Source of the DNA: Strigamia acuminata | Lineage: Eukaryota; Arthropoda; Chilopoda; Geophilomorpha; Linotaeniidae | Assembly (NCBI GenBank): GCA_949358305.1 | Contig: CASHSZ010000010.1 | Coordinates: forward strand, 188,001 to 252,000 | Direction of reading: 5' to 3' | DNA length: 64,000 bases | Shown here: positions 36,538 through 47,562 of the stretch, piece by piece | Layout of the letters: every line of letters begins with the position of its first letter | Numbering within the stretch: position 1 is the stretch's first letter | The notes under the pieces: model-generated | Told to the model about the DNA's origin: nothing | Databases searched by the model: none | The model's input: the letters and a program-made list of their open reading frames with translations, nothing else | Made by a program: the position numbers and the translations under genes

Positions 36538-36730
36538 TGTTGCAAGACAGCGTAGAAATTGTTGTGCTATTTTATTGTCAATATTTTTACCATTTACTTT
36601 GAGTTTATTAAAATCTTTAAGTGTTTTAATTTCCTTTGCCTAATTGGTATTTTTCACTTTTCAGATTTTTTTATTGCTTATTAAAGTGTTTTGACTTGAT
36701 TTTTATTCATACTTTTCAATATTCAGTAAT
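36538..36730 (+). mobile_element. Solo-LTR-like insertion copy 2, left fragment
   Basis: 193 bp identical by eye to 30645-30837, with ACAAA at 36533-36537. It is cut by the minus-strand Gag-TK element at the GTAAT duplication (36726-36730); the rest resumes at 49463. Excluding the nested insert, this copy is exactly 1562 bp, the same as copy 1. Confidence 0.9.
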
Positions 36731-37455
36731 TGTTGCAACTCGCCACTGCCGTGATGCGACGAGTTGTAACGCGGTGGGGAATTATTGGCAAATTTCCCAT
36801 AGGCCTATACTTTGCTTAGCTGAGAGGAGAAGTGTAGTAACTTGAGTTTCTGCCATTGCTCTTGAAGGAAGCTGCTCCAGGGAGTTTGGGGTTAAATCTC
36901 CCTACTCACACATGTTGGATGTTGAATAAAATAAAGCTTTGTGTAGAAAAATCCAGATAATGCTTTTAATCATTTCAAAACATTAACATGGAGGCAAATT
37001 TAACTTAACTACATCTAATTCTTCATAACAAGAGTGTAACAACTTCATAACAACAACAATTCTATAGCAACAACAAACTCATGAGGCACCTAGTGACTAA
37101 ATTCATAAATAACATAAGTTAAAGCTTGCATTGTGCCTCATAATAGAGATAAAATCAACTTAAAATTAACAGAAATCATTGGAAAACAAGACTAAAAATT
37201 CCTAAACCTTGACCTTGTCATTCTAAGAGATAAAATACCTAACAAACATTGTCTTTACTGAAAATTGGCACACAAAAAAGACATGTAAAATTCCTATTAC
37301 AACAGAAAAAGATTAGATATTTGCTAAATAAATAATACAATTATAAGACCAAAATTAGTAACTCTTCTTTACATTTTCGAACACATAAAATCAAACTACT
37401 ATCAAATTGACGAGCAGTTGTGGTCTCTCTTTCCTCCTTTCTGTTGCTCGAAACA
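36731..37455 (-). repeat. 3' LTR of minus-strand Gag-TK element
   Basis: 725 bp; reads TGTTGCAACTCG at the left and GCTCGAAACA at the right on the plus strand, the reverse complement of the family termini. It is followed by the pyrimidine/purine tail and the end of the fusion frame. Confidence 0.92.
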
Positions 37456-37672
37456 GAGATTGCCGCCGAAAAGAAAAGAAGGTGAAGAAGAACCTCTTAG
37501 CAATCTGAAAACTTCTCATCCACCTAGGATCAGCTCCCTAATGACTCCTTAAGGTAAGCGCAATTTTTTTGCGGATCAAACTGGCCACCCATGGAGGTAA
37601 TCTTCGATTCAAAATCGCTAAACTTAAATGTGCCGCTTCATTAATTAGCTTTCTCTTGACTTCTATAGAATT

Positions 37673-38194
37673 GATTGATTTCTGAAAACAGGTACGACAC
37701 GTTGGCTTGTATCTCTCTTCTCCTCCCACAACCTGAACTTGCGTTTCACCCGATATTCGTTTGGTGAACGACGCTTGGTTTCCACAAAAGTGGCATTTGG
37801 CATGAAGTTTGACAATAGTTTCCACTAGTGGAATGAGATTAGATACTGCCTTGAATTCCTGTCTCTTAAAATCACCATTTAAAGCGGCAATTATTACATT
37901 CTTTCCTTCGTTCGCCATTTTGTCGGAAAACGAATCGATGTCTCCGAAAAATTGCCCTTCGTCGATACCTATCGTCTTGACCGACTCCGCAATTTTCTTG
38001 ATTTCCTGTAACGACGCGACCCGAACCGCTGGACGTCGTTGTCCGGTGTGGCTAACCATTTCATCTTTACTATATCTAACGTCTGTCAAATGCTTAACAA
38101 GCAGGCAAGAATTTTCTTCTTCATTTCGGATTACATTAAGTAAAGCAGTAGTTTTTCCAGAAAACATTGGGCCAATTACTAAATGTATATTTCC
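37673..38194 (-). other. TK1-type thymidine kinase domain in split copy
   Basis: The P-loop, DEGQFF and both CxxC pairs are intact and the protein sequence matches the plus-strand copies throughout. It lies wholly on the 3' side of the Copia insertion, so its reading frame is undamaged although its usual start is separated by 7 kb. Confidence 0.9.
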
Positions 38195-39912
38195 CGTGGC
38201 CTTTGTGACTGCATTTGATCTTCTGTGCGAATTGGTGAGTTTCTTGCGACTCCATTTCAATATCTTCCTCCATTTACTTAAACCCTTTTCTTCATCTTTT
38301 TTGAAATTTTTCGGAAATTCTCCTTTCTTTTCCGTAGACTCCAGTGTGTCAGGACTCTGAGAAATCGCCATCTTGCCCGACCTTATCCCTTTAAACGTCC
38401 GCTTTCCATCCATTTCCAATTCGATGGGGACGTCAGGACGCCTTACCTCCAGCTCGCTAGAGCGGCTCGCGGCAAAACGAGAAGCGATGACGCCTTTTGC
38501 TCGTACTCCACCCTTTTCGCTTTTCTCGTCGGGCATTGATGTGGAATTCGCCTGTCCAAACCCGCCTTTGTCCTTTTTTGAAGTGTTGAAAGTCATCTTC
38601 TTTCCAGAATCGATCGCCATACACGATACATCTCCCAGTGAGATATCGTCTTTGTAGATGGAAGGCTCTTTTGAGTTAATTTGTCCGTTTAAAATCCATC
38701 CAAAAACTGTTTTCATCATTCCTAATTCTGGACTAATTCTCTTCGTTCCCGCTTGAATTATTTTCCACCATGCTCCGCTTCCGATCAAGACATCTACCTC
38801 ATCTGACACGGAGGGATGTGGTTCTGCCATCTCAAGATTAAACGACTTGATTTGTTGCAGCGTCTGGTGATCTACCACTCCCTTTATATTGGGAAGTGTG
38901 TCGGTATCAAGAGCAAATACAGACACTTTCTGCTTGTCGTGACGAGACTGCAACTCGAATCTAAACACGTCATGAGTTGTAGGAACTGGTTCCTTGTTCA
39001 GCAGACACTGGGTCATGGTGTGATACGTCTCAATCTTGTTTAGGTGTAATTTCTTTGCTAACCGCTTCGTAATATATGAACGATGACTACCCGGATCGAG
39101 TAATCCACGAACTGGGATTGTTTCGCCACTCTTTCGGACGAACAATGCTGTGAAAACCATTAGCTGGACGTCACTTGAGACCGACAACGAGACGTTGGCG
39201 GAGACGTTCTCTTCTTTGGTATCAGTTGGCTTTTCCGCATGACCTCTGTTACAAATTGAAGAATGGTGTCGACCACCGCATGATCGGCAACAAAATTTTA
39301 CAGGGCAGTTACCCACTGTATGGCTTGGTCTCAGGCAATTAAAGCATAGACGTTTTCGCTTAACGATGTCGTATTTCTCCGAAACTTCCAGATTTGCGTC
39401 GCAATTATTGTTGAAATGATCTCCTTCACAGAAGGCACAGATCAATTTCCGGACTGGACCTGATTTTGGTTTGAATGATTCTTTCGTATTGGACCCGAAT
39501 GACGTATTTTGCGCAACCGCGCAAGATGACATGGTCCCTCGTAATTCTTCTTTTTGCTCTCTAGTTGCTGGTTTCTCACTCTTCTTGGTGACTTTCTGAC
39601 TTGTAAATACGCTATCGTCTGATAATTCTGCTACTCTGACTTCGCTTGCTACAAATTCGAGAAATAAATTAACGTTTTCCACGTTTCCTTTGTAAATCCT
39701 ATGAAATCGTCTTCCCAATTCCGGTGGAAACTTCCGCAATAATTCCGGGATTAGAAATAATCCAGTAGTCGTAACTGGGAACTTCAACTGTTCTAATGTT
39801 CGGAAAGCACCGGTGAGGGACGTCAATAGAGATTTTACTGGCTTGATTGGGTACAAATCTTTAACTGCTTCAGCTTCACGAATTTTCCTCGCCAGAGCGT
39901 TCTTTTGGGCTA

Positions 39913-39917
39913 CTTCC
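39913..39917. repeat. Left target-site duplication of Copia (CTTCC)
   Basis: CTTCC at 39913-39917 and again at 46938-46942. Removing Copia plus one copy restores the Gag sequence seen in the intact elements (gggctacttccgaccc on this strand). Confidence 0.9.
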
Positions 39918-40394
39918 TATTGAGTTGTGGTGGAAATATTGTGTGTTTGGTTGTTTGTCGCCATATTGTATAGTTTGTGAATATTTACATTACACACTTT
40001 CCGGATATGTGTAATGAATGTGCTGCTATTTAATGTCTCGATGTCGCGTTCAATCGATCTCGATTTTTATTAATGCTGGTTCTGTACCGCGGTTGAACGT
40101 TTCCATTTAGCAGCATGCGCTGATAACATCGTCTGCTCAAAAGAGCGAGTCCTGTATTGTTATTATTGCTTAGTTATCGATTATGAATGTCATTGCTTTT
40201 ATTTTATAATGTAAAGGACAAATCATTGAAATCCAACAATGATTTATCCTATTTTTCCGAGTGCAGTTGTTAGCCTCGAAGCGTGTACACTTTTATGTGA
40301 TATTAAACATGGCGCACGCATGTCGGTGTCGCGCACCTGTTTAGACACTCGTCAACTCCTTTCTAACCGATGTTTTGGCCAGGAAATCGCTTTA
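39918..40394 (+). repeat. Copia 5' LTR
   Basis: 477 bp, TATTGAGTTGTGG...AATCGCTTTA. The first 477 bases match 46461-46937 with no difference I could find. Confidence 0.93.
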
Positions 40395-40396
40395 TA

Positions 40397-40414
40397 TGGT
40401 AGCAGAGGATGGTT
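40397..40414 (+). other. Copia primer-binding site (initiator tRNA-Met)
   Basis: TGGTAGCAGAGGATGGTT, 2 bp after the LTR. It is complementary to the 3' end of animal initiator tRNA-Met, the primer class used by many Copia elements. Confidence 0.85.
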
Positions 40415-41595
40415 CTCGACGGCCTGACCAGTTTGTAAAGGATTTCCGACCTTTTTGGACGCGAGACGAAGCCAAGACGTCGCCCGACTTCGCCGCAAAC
40501 GCGAACCGACCGACGCAGACGGATTTTCTTCGCCAAATCGATTGGAAACGATCGGCAACGTGTGCGGACATTACTACGGACATTTTAGTGTGTAAGCAGC
40601 TTTATTTCGAAATTTTTCTGTGCGAAATAAGCACTTTTTCCGACGTCGTTGTGAAATTCTCCTGCGGCGGCCATTTTGGATTCGGCCGTGAAGCGAATCG
40701 CAGCCCAGACGTGCATCTGAACCGATACACGCCAACACGACGTTATTTTGCCGAGGCAATCAGTATTGCCAGCGAGACGACGCCCATTCACGTCGACACG
40801 ACGGAGTTTCGACGCAAAACGACCGATATTTGTCGTAGGATCGTCGAGGACGAAGATTTGTTCTGTGGCGACCATTTTGATCGTTTTTCATCGCCATCGA
40901 CGGTGAATATTCGTTTTGGAGCTGTGTTTACGTGTAAGTCCACGTACACAGCCATATTTAGCACGAAGAGCCGTGATTTACACCCGACGTGGAATTACGA
41001 AGGCGCGGACGTGCGCAACGACGATTTCAAGAGGAAACCCTGGTTTTGCACGCAGGGTGCACCAGTTGAGAGGGTTTCTCCTCACATTAGCACCCCGGCG
41101 TGCGTGTGAGTTAATTCGACACGTGAAGCCGACGTTGAACACACCGTGGGAACCGATTACGGCGCAAGGATCCCGTAATTGGCCAACTTCACATCTAGAC
41201 TGTTTTGATTTATTTGCATACTTTCGTGAAACTCTGTATAGTTTTAAGTTTTTGTTGTTGGTCCCTTGTTAGATTCGGTGCTACCCTACGTCCAGTCGGG
41301 CACGTAGCACTGTATTCTTGGCTGGGCTTATCCAGGGCCCCCAACCATCCCGCGACCCCAGGAGGTCGGACGGAAGAGTTGGTGGATTGCCAGTCAAGGT
41401 TTTCCAATCTCACTTATTGAGATTCCCCGGGTTGAAACTGTATTTTCGCCTTCCTTTTTGGTTTTTGGGACTAGAGACAATTGTGCATTGTGTGATTAAG
41501 TGCTCCTGTGAAGTGTGTGTGCGGAATAAATTCCGAAATTGTGTTCTCTCTGTGCATAACCAATTATTATTGTGCATTTTCCTGGTGTCGTCGTG
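40415..41595 (+). other. Copia leader region
   Basis: 1.18 kb, GC-richer than the surroundings. A 244-codon open frame (40375-41109) begins inside the LTR and runs through the PBS, with open frames on the opposite strand too; I see no family resemblance and regard it as unproven. A good splice-donor-like GTAAGT at 40934 and a pyrimidine tract ending in TAG near 41473 could delimit a leader intron. A strong multi-arm hairpin lies at 41031-41093. Confidence 0.5.
41031..41093 (+). other. Predicted stem-loop in Copia leader
   Basis: Outer arms gaggaaaccc and gggtttctcctc pair with one bulge; inside, CTGG/CCAG and TGCAC/GTGCA form a second stem with a short loop. Such structures upstream of gag are typical of packaging or dimerisation signals; the role is inferred. 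Confidence 0.4.
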
Positions 41596-44500
41596 ATGGC
41601 TTCAAAGCACGACGATTACAAGGATATTAAAAAGCTCGATGGCACGAACTATGCCACCTGGTCCGTGCAGGTCCAGTTATTGCTCAAATACAACGGCGTT
41701 TGGGGACATGTTAGTGGCTCTGAGCCACCACTGGCTGCAACAGCCACTGCAAAAGAGAAGCGAGAGTTTAACGCTCGAGAGGACAAGGCAATGTCCACTA
41801 TCTGCATGAGTTGCGCTGAGCCGCAGCAAGTGATAGCTGTTGCCTGCCCCACCGCTGCGAAAGTTTGGGAAGCCCTAAAGGACGCTTATCAACCGACGAC
41901 GAGGGCACGTCGTGCTCGGTTGCGACGTGAATTCCTCAACATGAAACTTCGAGATAATGAGGAAATGCTAGTTTTCACCGGGCGGGTCGACCGCAAAATC
42001 GTCGAACTGAAGGACGTTAAAATTGAGGTCACCGATGAATTCCAGGCATTCCAATATTTAGATCTTCTGCCCCCACAATACGAGGCTGTGAAACAGACCG
42101 CGTATCACTGGTCGGATACGGAATTCACAGCGAAAAACGTTAAAGAACGTTTACTTGGCGAGTACAATCGCCTTTATGAACAGACCAATGAATTTGGCGT
42201 CCCACCTGTATTGGCAGACAATACTACCGCTTTCTATACTAAAGGGAAATGGAAACCTCGTGGAAAAACCCCAAATTCCCCCGGAACTTCGCGTGGAACA
42301 TGTTTTACTTGCGGTGGGTCGGGACACTTCGCCAGGGAGTGCCCATCGCCGCCGAAACAGCAAGGGACTTTCCCCGCCAGCGCTGGCTCGCCAGCCCAAT
42401 TGAATCGTGGAGGCACCCGTGGCAAAGGACGAGGCAGAGGGGGTCCACAGAGAGCAAATCTCACACAACTGGACCCCTATACAGATGAGCCCTACACTTT
42501 GTATTCTGCGGTGTCGGAAGAGAAGCCCACAGTGCCCTTATCTCTTGTGTCGCACGGAAACTACGATTCACAGTGGTACGTGGACACGGGAGCGACCGAC
42601 CACTTTTCCTTCAACCGGAATTGGTTTTCAAACTTCAAACCGTTGTCTAACTTCAGCGTTCTACAAGGAGAAGGAAAATCGAAGATTGAAGGTGTGGGCA
42701 ACATCGTCCTCACTTCGCTCTATGGACAAAGAACGAGGAAAATAACTTTGACGAATGTATTCTTCGCACCGAATTTTCGGAAAAACCTTATTTCGCTCGG
42801 GCGCACCGATGAGGCTGGGTTGTGCACAATTGTTAAAGATGGGAAGATGAGTATTTTCAAAGATAAAATCGAGGAACCATTGATTTCGGCAGTTCGGACT
42901 AGCGACAGGCTGTACAAAGTCAACTGCCGGGTCGAGGTTAATTCTGTAAACACAGCTGCATTAACTGCGCAACAGGATACAGCTGCTGTCCTCGATTTAA
43001 TCAAATCATCCGTGAAGGATGAAAAATTTGTACAACCGCTACTAACCATTTTAGATTTTAAGTCAGCTTTACTAAAAAGTTTCTGTAAGCCGGATATGGG
43101 AAAATCCGCATCTAATTTGAGTACGCAAGTAAGCGAGCCAACCAAAGCGAATGCGCCTGCGGCGATTAATTTACAGAAAACAGTGAATGAGGTTCAGACA
43201 CCTCCTGCTATTGTTCCCGAAGCTAATGCGACTGCGAAAGTTAACAAAAGCGGGGATACTGGGATCAAAATGAGAAAGAAAGAAATATCCCAGAGTATGG
43301 ACACGTGGCATTCCAGAATGGGCCACCATAATGCTAAAGGCATTATTAAATTAACCGAATCCGAGGACGTTTTTGGGATCAATTTGTCTAACAAAGAATT
43401 ATCCACTTGTGACGCATGTGCCCGTGCTAAGAGCACTAGGGCGAGTTTTCCCCCGATAATTACCATTTCCACTAAGGGAGTATTAGATTTAGTGCACATG
43501 GATGTTTGGGGGGCATCACAAGCTACTTCCTTGGGTGGGGCTAATTTTTACTTTATATTGGTTGATGATTATTCACGTTATATGTGGATCATAACGATGA
43601 AGACCAAAGGGGAAGTTTTGGGCCATTTTAAACGTTGGTTGACGGAAGTCGAAAGAACGACATCACGGAAAGTGAAATGCATTAAAACTGATAATGGAGG
43701 AGAATTTATTTCGCGGAATTGGGATGATTATGCATCCAAAATTGGTTTGAAATGTATTCGTACGAATACATATAGCCCGGAAATGAATTCTGTTGCAGAA
43801 CGTGCAAACCGTACCATTGTCGGTGGCGTCAGAGCTTTAATGTTGGAAAATGATTTCCCCTATCCCCTTTGGGCTGAATTAGCGACGACCATAGTTTACT
43901 TAAAGAACCGATTCCCCCATGAAGGGCTTGGAGGAAAAGTGCCCTATACCGTGTTTTTCGGCAAGAAATTGTCTTTGCGACACATCAGGTGTATTGGGTC
44001 GAAGACATTTGTACATATCCCGTCCCAGGTCAGAAAGGGCAAACTGGAAGGAAGGGCTTGGGCGGGAGCACTCATTGGATACGCAATATCAACTAGGGGC
44101 TACAGGGTTTGGGATCCTGTACGGAATCAAGTTTTTGCGTCCAAACATGTCCGAATTTTCGAAGACTCATATTGGTATGAGATTGGCAAACGGCTACAAC
44201 AGCCCATCAAGCAACCGCAGGGTGGCCAATTCAAACATTTTGGGGATTCTTCCTCGGACACCGAGGGAGATGATGATGATTCCGTTGCCCCTATCCCTGA
44301 AATTGTTGAGGAAGTGCAAGAGGCACTACCACCTCCTATTCCGCCCCCTGTTGAACCCCCGGTTCCGAAGGAGAAGCCTCCTTTACCCACAACCCCAAAG
44401 CCTGTTTTCAGACCTGAATTGAGGCCGCTTGTAAAACAAGCGATACAACAGCCTGCGATAGAAACTGTTGAAGGTGACTTGGTTGGGGATGCTGGTGCTG

Positions 44501-46443
44501 GGGATAATCCAGTTGAAGAAATTGGTGGGGCGAAGGGGGATAACGGCGATGGCGAGAATTACTTCAATGTTTATCCTGACGACGATGAGGAGGTTGATCT
44601 TCCTCCTACGATACAAGCTCGTCGTGGTTCGGGCAAAAAGGGAAAGAAGGTCAAAGATCCTTTGTCGCTGCCGCTGGATATGACTAAGTGGAGACGGGTC
44701 CAGTCTGTCCGGAAAGCCGGGGCAACGGCTGGGAAAATTGATGTGGTTTATTTCTCGCCCAATGAAGACAAACTTAGAAGTCGGACTGACGTTGCGCGAT
44801 GGTGCGACGCAGAGGGTTACCACTACGACCCAGATCTTTTTGACTTCAAAACCTTAGAGGGTGAAGAACCCGAACTCCCTTTTGCCGGTTTCTGTGCCGT
44901 AGAGCCTGATACCTACGAGGAGGCAATGAGGCACACCAACAAACGGGACTGGGAAAAGGCGATGAAAGAAGAGACAGATATCTTCGACGATCGAACTGTC
45001 TATAAAGAAATTGATAAGCCCGAAGGAGAGTTGCTTTTGGGATCAAAATGGATTTATAAAATGAAAAGGGACCAGTCGGGTGCAGTCGCGCGCTACCGGG
45101 CTCGCTTGGTAGCACAAGGCTTCAAGCAGAGGCCGGGCATTGACTTTACGGAGGTATTTTCCCCCGTAGTCAATTTCGTCCTCGTTATAGTGTTTTTCTG
45201 TACCTTGGTGATACTGAAAGGTTGGAGAGATGTCCACCTTGACATCAAGGCCGCGTACTTGTACGGGGACCTTGATAAGGTCCAATTCATGGAGATTCCC
45301 AAGGGCTACAGAACAGCCGAAAACCAACATAAGTGTTGGATGCTGTTGAAGTCATTATATGGACTACATCAGAGTGGACGGATGTGGTACCAAGCCCTCC
45401 ACGACCGTCTACTCCAACTGGGATTTGTGCCCTTGTTGGGTCTTAACTGTGTTTATGCGTTAGACAACGACGCAATTCTTATCTTTTACGTGGACGACAT
45501 AGTTCTCTTCTCCAAGGATGACTACGTCGAGGAATGCGTTGTTCGATGGATTAGGGAATCCTTTGACACGGTTGATTTGGGTCCCGTGACCCTCTTGTTA
45601 GGCATAGCCTTTGATAGGTCTGGGGGCCAAATTAGGATCCATCAAAGGGCATACATAGAAAAACTTTGTAAGTTGTATGGGGTCGACTCATGCCTTCGGA
45701 TTAGAGTACCTGGGACGCCAGGAACGATTATTCAGGGCGTGACGGAAAAGGAGCGGGTTGATTCCACTTTCCCCTATCGCAACTTAGTGGGAAGTCTCTT
45801 GTTCTTGGCGAGCAGGACAAGGCCAGACATCCTGTTCTCGGTCATTGTCCTCTCACAATACAATGAGAAACATTCGACGCGTCACATTAGTATGTTATTG
45901 CAAATTTTGCGATATCTGGCAAATACGTCGGATTATATGATTAATCTTTCCAATTGCCGAAATGATAATCTAACTGTGTATACCGACGCGTCGTTTGCCC
46001 TCGATGCAGACAAAAGGAGAAGCTTCGGGGGTCACATAGTCTATTTGGGTGGCGTTCCGATCATGTGGAACTGCCATAAGCAGTCAATGACTGCGTTATC
46101 GATCATGGAGAGTGAATTTCTGGCCGTGGTCGATGGCGTAAAGGAGATTATATGGCTAGAGAGGCTTTACGATGCCGACATCATGTTCAGCATCAATCGG
46201 AACACCCCATGCGTGTACGCGGACAGTATGCCCGCGATACAATACGCCAAAAACCGAATAGAGAATAGGGCGAATAAACATATCGACGTAAAGCTTCATT
46301 TCCTCAGGGACTGGTTTGAGCGCGGAACGTTTGCTATTAAGCATATTCCAGGGGCCCTGAATGTCGCCGATGTGATGACCAAATGGTTACCCAAGCCCAG
46401 ACTTAACACCTTGTGTGAGCATTTATTTGTAAGGCGCAAATAA
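41596..46443 (+). CDS. Copia Gag-Pol polyprotein (intact)
   Basis: 1615 residues from the ATG at 41596 (a further in-frame ATG lies 24 bp upstream at 41572; the later one gives the usual Gag start, KLDGTNYATWSVQV). Domains in order: Copia Gag (about 1-210); CCHC zinc knuckle CFTCGGSGHFAREC (42301-42342); aspartic protease with D-T-G-A, catalytic Asp at residue 330; pre-integrase HHCC zinc region (TWHSRMGHH...CDAC); integrase core with D636, D699 and E735, spacing DD35E; acidic/proline-rich spacer; reverse transcriptase with YVDD at residue 1298; RNase H with TDAS (D1464) and MESEF (E1505). All catalytic residues are present and there is no internal stop or frameshift. Gag and Pol are in a single frame, as in many Copia elements, so the Gag:Pol ratio is presumably set by splicing or processing. 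Confidence 0.97.
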   Translation: MASKHDDYKDIKKLDGTNYATWSVQVQLLLKYNGVWGHVSGSEPPLAATATAKEKREFNAREDKAMSTICMSCAEPQQVIAVACPTAAKVWEALKDAYQPTTRARRARLRREFLNMKLRDNEEMLVFTGRVDRKIVELKDVKIEVTDEFQAFQYLDLLPPQYEAVKQTAYHWSDTEFTAKNVKERLLGEYNRLYEQTNEFGVPPVLADNTTAFYTKGKWKPRGKTPNSPGTSRGTCFTCGGSGHFARECPSPPKQQGTFPASAGSPAQLNRGGTRGKGRGRGGPQRANLTQLDPYTDEPYTLYSAVSEEKPTVPLSLVSHGNYDSQWYVDTGATDHFSFNRNWFSNFKPLSNFSVLQGEGKSKIEGVGNIVLTSLYGQRTRKITLTNVFFAPNFRKNLISLGRTDEAGLCTIVKDGKMSIFKDKIEEPLISAVRTSDRLYKVNCRVEVNSVNTAALTAQQDTAAVLDLIKSSVKDEKFVQPLLTILDFKSALLKSFCKPDMGKSASNLSTQVSEPTKANAPAAINLQKTVNEVQTPPAIVPEANATAKVNKSGDTGIKMRKKEISQSMDTWHSRMGHHNAKGIIKLTESEDVFGINLSNKELSTCDACARAKSTRASFPPIITISTKGVLDLVHMDVWGASQATSLGGANFYFILVDDYSRYMWIITMKTKGEVLGHFKRWLTEVERTTSRKVKCIKTDNGGEFISRNWDDYASKIGLKCIRTNTYSPEMNSVAERANRTIVGGVRALMLENDFPYPLWAELATTIVYLKNRFPHEGLGGKVPYTVFFGKKLSLRHIRCIGSKTFVHIPSQVRKGKLEGRAWAGALIGYAISTRGYRVWDPVRNQVFASKHVRIFEDSYWYEIGKRLQQPIKQPQGGQFKHFGDSSSDTEGDDDDSVAPIPEIVEEVQEALPPPIPPPVEPPVPKEKPPLPTTPKPVFRPELRPLVKQAIQQPAIETVEGDLVGDAGAGDNPVEEIGGAKGDNGDGENYFNVYPDDDEEVDLPPTIQARRGSGKKGKKVKDPLSLPLDMTKWRRVQSVRKAGATAGKIDVVYFSPNEDKLRSRTDVARWCDAEGYHYDPDLFDFKTLEGEEPELPFAGFCAVEPDTYEEAMRHTNKRDWEKAMKEETDIFDDRTVYKEIDKPEGELLLGSKWIYKMKRDQSGAVARYRARLVAQGFKQRPGIDFTEVFSPVVNFVLVIVFFCTLVILKGWRDVHLDIKAAYLYGDLDKVQFMEIPKGYRTAENQHKCWMLLKSLYGLHQSGRMWYQALHDRLLQLGFVPLLGLNCVYALDNDAILIFYVDDIVLFSKDDYVEECVVRWIRESFDTVDLGPVTLLLGIAFDRSGGQIRIHQRAYIEKLCKLYGVDSCLRIRVPGTPGTIIQGVTEKERVDSTFPYRNLVGSLLFLASRTRPDILFSVIVLSQYNEKHSTRHISMLLQILRYLANTSDYMINLSNCRNDNLTVYTDASFALDADKRRSFGGHIVYLGGVPIMWNCHKQSMTALSIMESEFLAVVDGVKEIIWLERLYDADIMFSINRNTPCVYADSMPAIQYAKNRIENRANKHIDVKLHFLRDWFERGTFAIKHIPGALNVADVMTKWLPKPRLNTLCEHLFVRRK

Positions 46444-46449
46444 CCAAAC

Positions 46450-46458
46450 AAAGGGGGA
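46450..46458 (+). other. Copia polypurine tract
   Basis: AAAGGGGGA, 7 bp after the stop codon and 2 bp (TA) before the 3' LTR; primes plus-strand DNA synthesis in this class. Confidence 0.85.
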
Positions 46459-46460
46459 TA

Positions 46461-46937
46461 TATTGAGTTGTGGTGGAAATATTGTGTGTTTGGTTGTTTG
46501 TCGCCATATTGTATAGTTTGTGAATATTTACATTACACACTTTCCGGATATGTGTAATGAATGTGCTGCTATTTAATGTCTCGATGTCGCGTTCAATCGA
46601 TCTCGATTTTTATTAATGCTGGTTCTGTACCGCGGTTGAACGTTTCCATTTAGCAGCATGCGCTGATAACATCGTCTGCTCAAAAGAGCGAGTCCTGTAT
46701 TGTTATTATTGCTTAGTTATCGATTATGAATGTCATTGCTTTTATTTTATAATGTAAAGGACAAATCATTGAAATCCAACAATGATTTATCCTATTTTTC
46801 CGAGTGCAGTTGTTAGCCTCGAAGCGTGTACACTTTTATGTGATATTAAACATGGCGCACGCATGTCGGTGTCGCGCACCTGTTTAGACACTCGTCAACT
46901 CCTTTCTAACCGATGTTTTGGCCAGGAAATCGCTTTA
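46461..46937 (+). repeat. Copia 3' LTR
   Basis: 477 bp, same ends and sequence as the 5' LTR; followed by the CTTCC duplication and the resumed Gag-TK frame (minus strand). Confidence 0.93.
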
Positions 46938-47562
46938 CTTCCGACCCAAAAAGTCCTTCTAAGCTACTAAGTGCCATTAAATACGAATCGTTAGTAAGTG
47001 GGTACGACTTGATTGCCACTTCCGCTTCCCCGATACAACTTGATTTCAGGTATTGAAGTTTTTCGACGTTCGATAACTCGGCATCGGCGTCAACTGTGGT
47101 TGAAAACATGTCCATAAAGCTCTTATACTCCATCGGATTCCCGTCGAATTTCTGCAATGTCAGCTTTGGAAGCTTTGTAGTCTTCCTTGAGATTATCGAT
47201 GAGTTGTTCAGAAATCCAGAATTCATTAGCGTATTTCCGCCGGGATGTGCCCCAAACTTATCCTGCATCTGTTTTGAAAATTTCGTCCTTTGCTTAAGAA
47301 GATTGACCTTAGTCCTAATGTCTTCGAGACGTCTCAAACTAAGCAGGTAATCTGAACGTTCTATCTTGTCTTTAAAGACAGCGAGCTCATCAATAAGGTC
47401 ACTCAACTGCGCATCTATTGTTGCGTGGAGAGCTTCAAGCTCACCCCCGTCGAGAACGTTTGCAGATGTCGAGAGCAGATCCTCTGCTCCTTGGGCCTTG
47501 GCTTGCCATTGTGTTTCTTTCTCCTCCGCTGCTTCCGCGGTCAAACCAGCCGCAGTTGCCAT

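Larger units (their letters stand above)
39918..46937 (+). mobile_element. Complete Copia-type LTR retrotransposon
   Basis: 7020 bp: two 477-bp LTRs that look identical, a PBS matching initiator tRNA-Met, a 1.18-kb leader, a single uninterrupted gag-pol frame and a polypurine tract. Order protease-integrase-reverse transcriptase-RNase H is diagnostic of Copia/Pseudoviridae. Ends are TATTGAG...CGCTTTA, with 2 extra bases (TA) between the 5' LTR and PBS and between the PPT and the 3' LTR, as expected when integrase trims two bases. Intact frame and matching LTRs imply a young, possibly active insertion, and it is the youngest layer of the nest. Confidence 0.96.
37538..47562 (-). pseudogene. Gag-protease-like-TK fusion, split by Copia insertion
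   Basis: The frame starts at 47562 (minus) and runs to the Copia junction at 46938, encoding about residues 1-208 (coiled-coil-like part and the start of the Pao-type Gag region). After the 7-kb insertion it resumes at 39917 and stays open to 37538, with zinc knuckles, the same D-P-G protease-like site, linker and TK1-type kinase (38194 down to 37673). Compared with the plus copies there are scattered substitutions in the protease and linker parts, but the kinase domain is identical in protein sequence. Near the end an A-run has 7 instead of 8 residues, so the last dozen residues differ (IALTLRSH ending). The insertion prevents production of the full protein; the kinase part alone remains open. 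Confidence 0.9.

Noticed and set aside
37538-39856. Separate 772-residue gene starting at the Copia junction
   Set aside because: It is the downstream part of the split Gag-TK frame; it has no start of its own at the junction beyond a TTG codon inside Gag.
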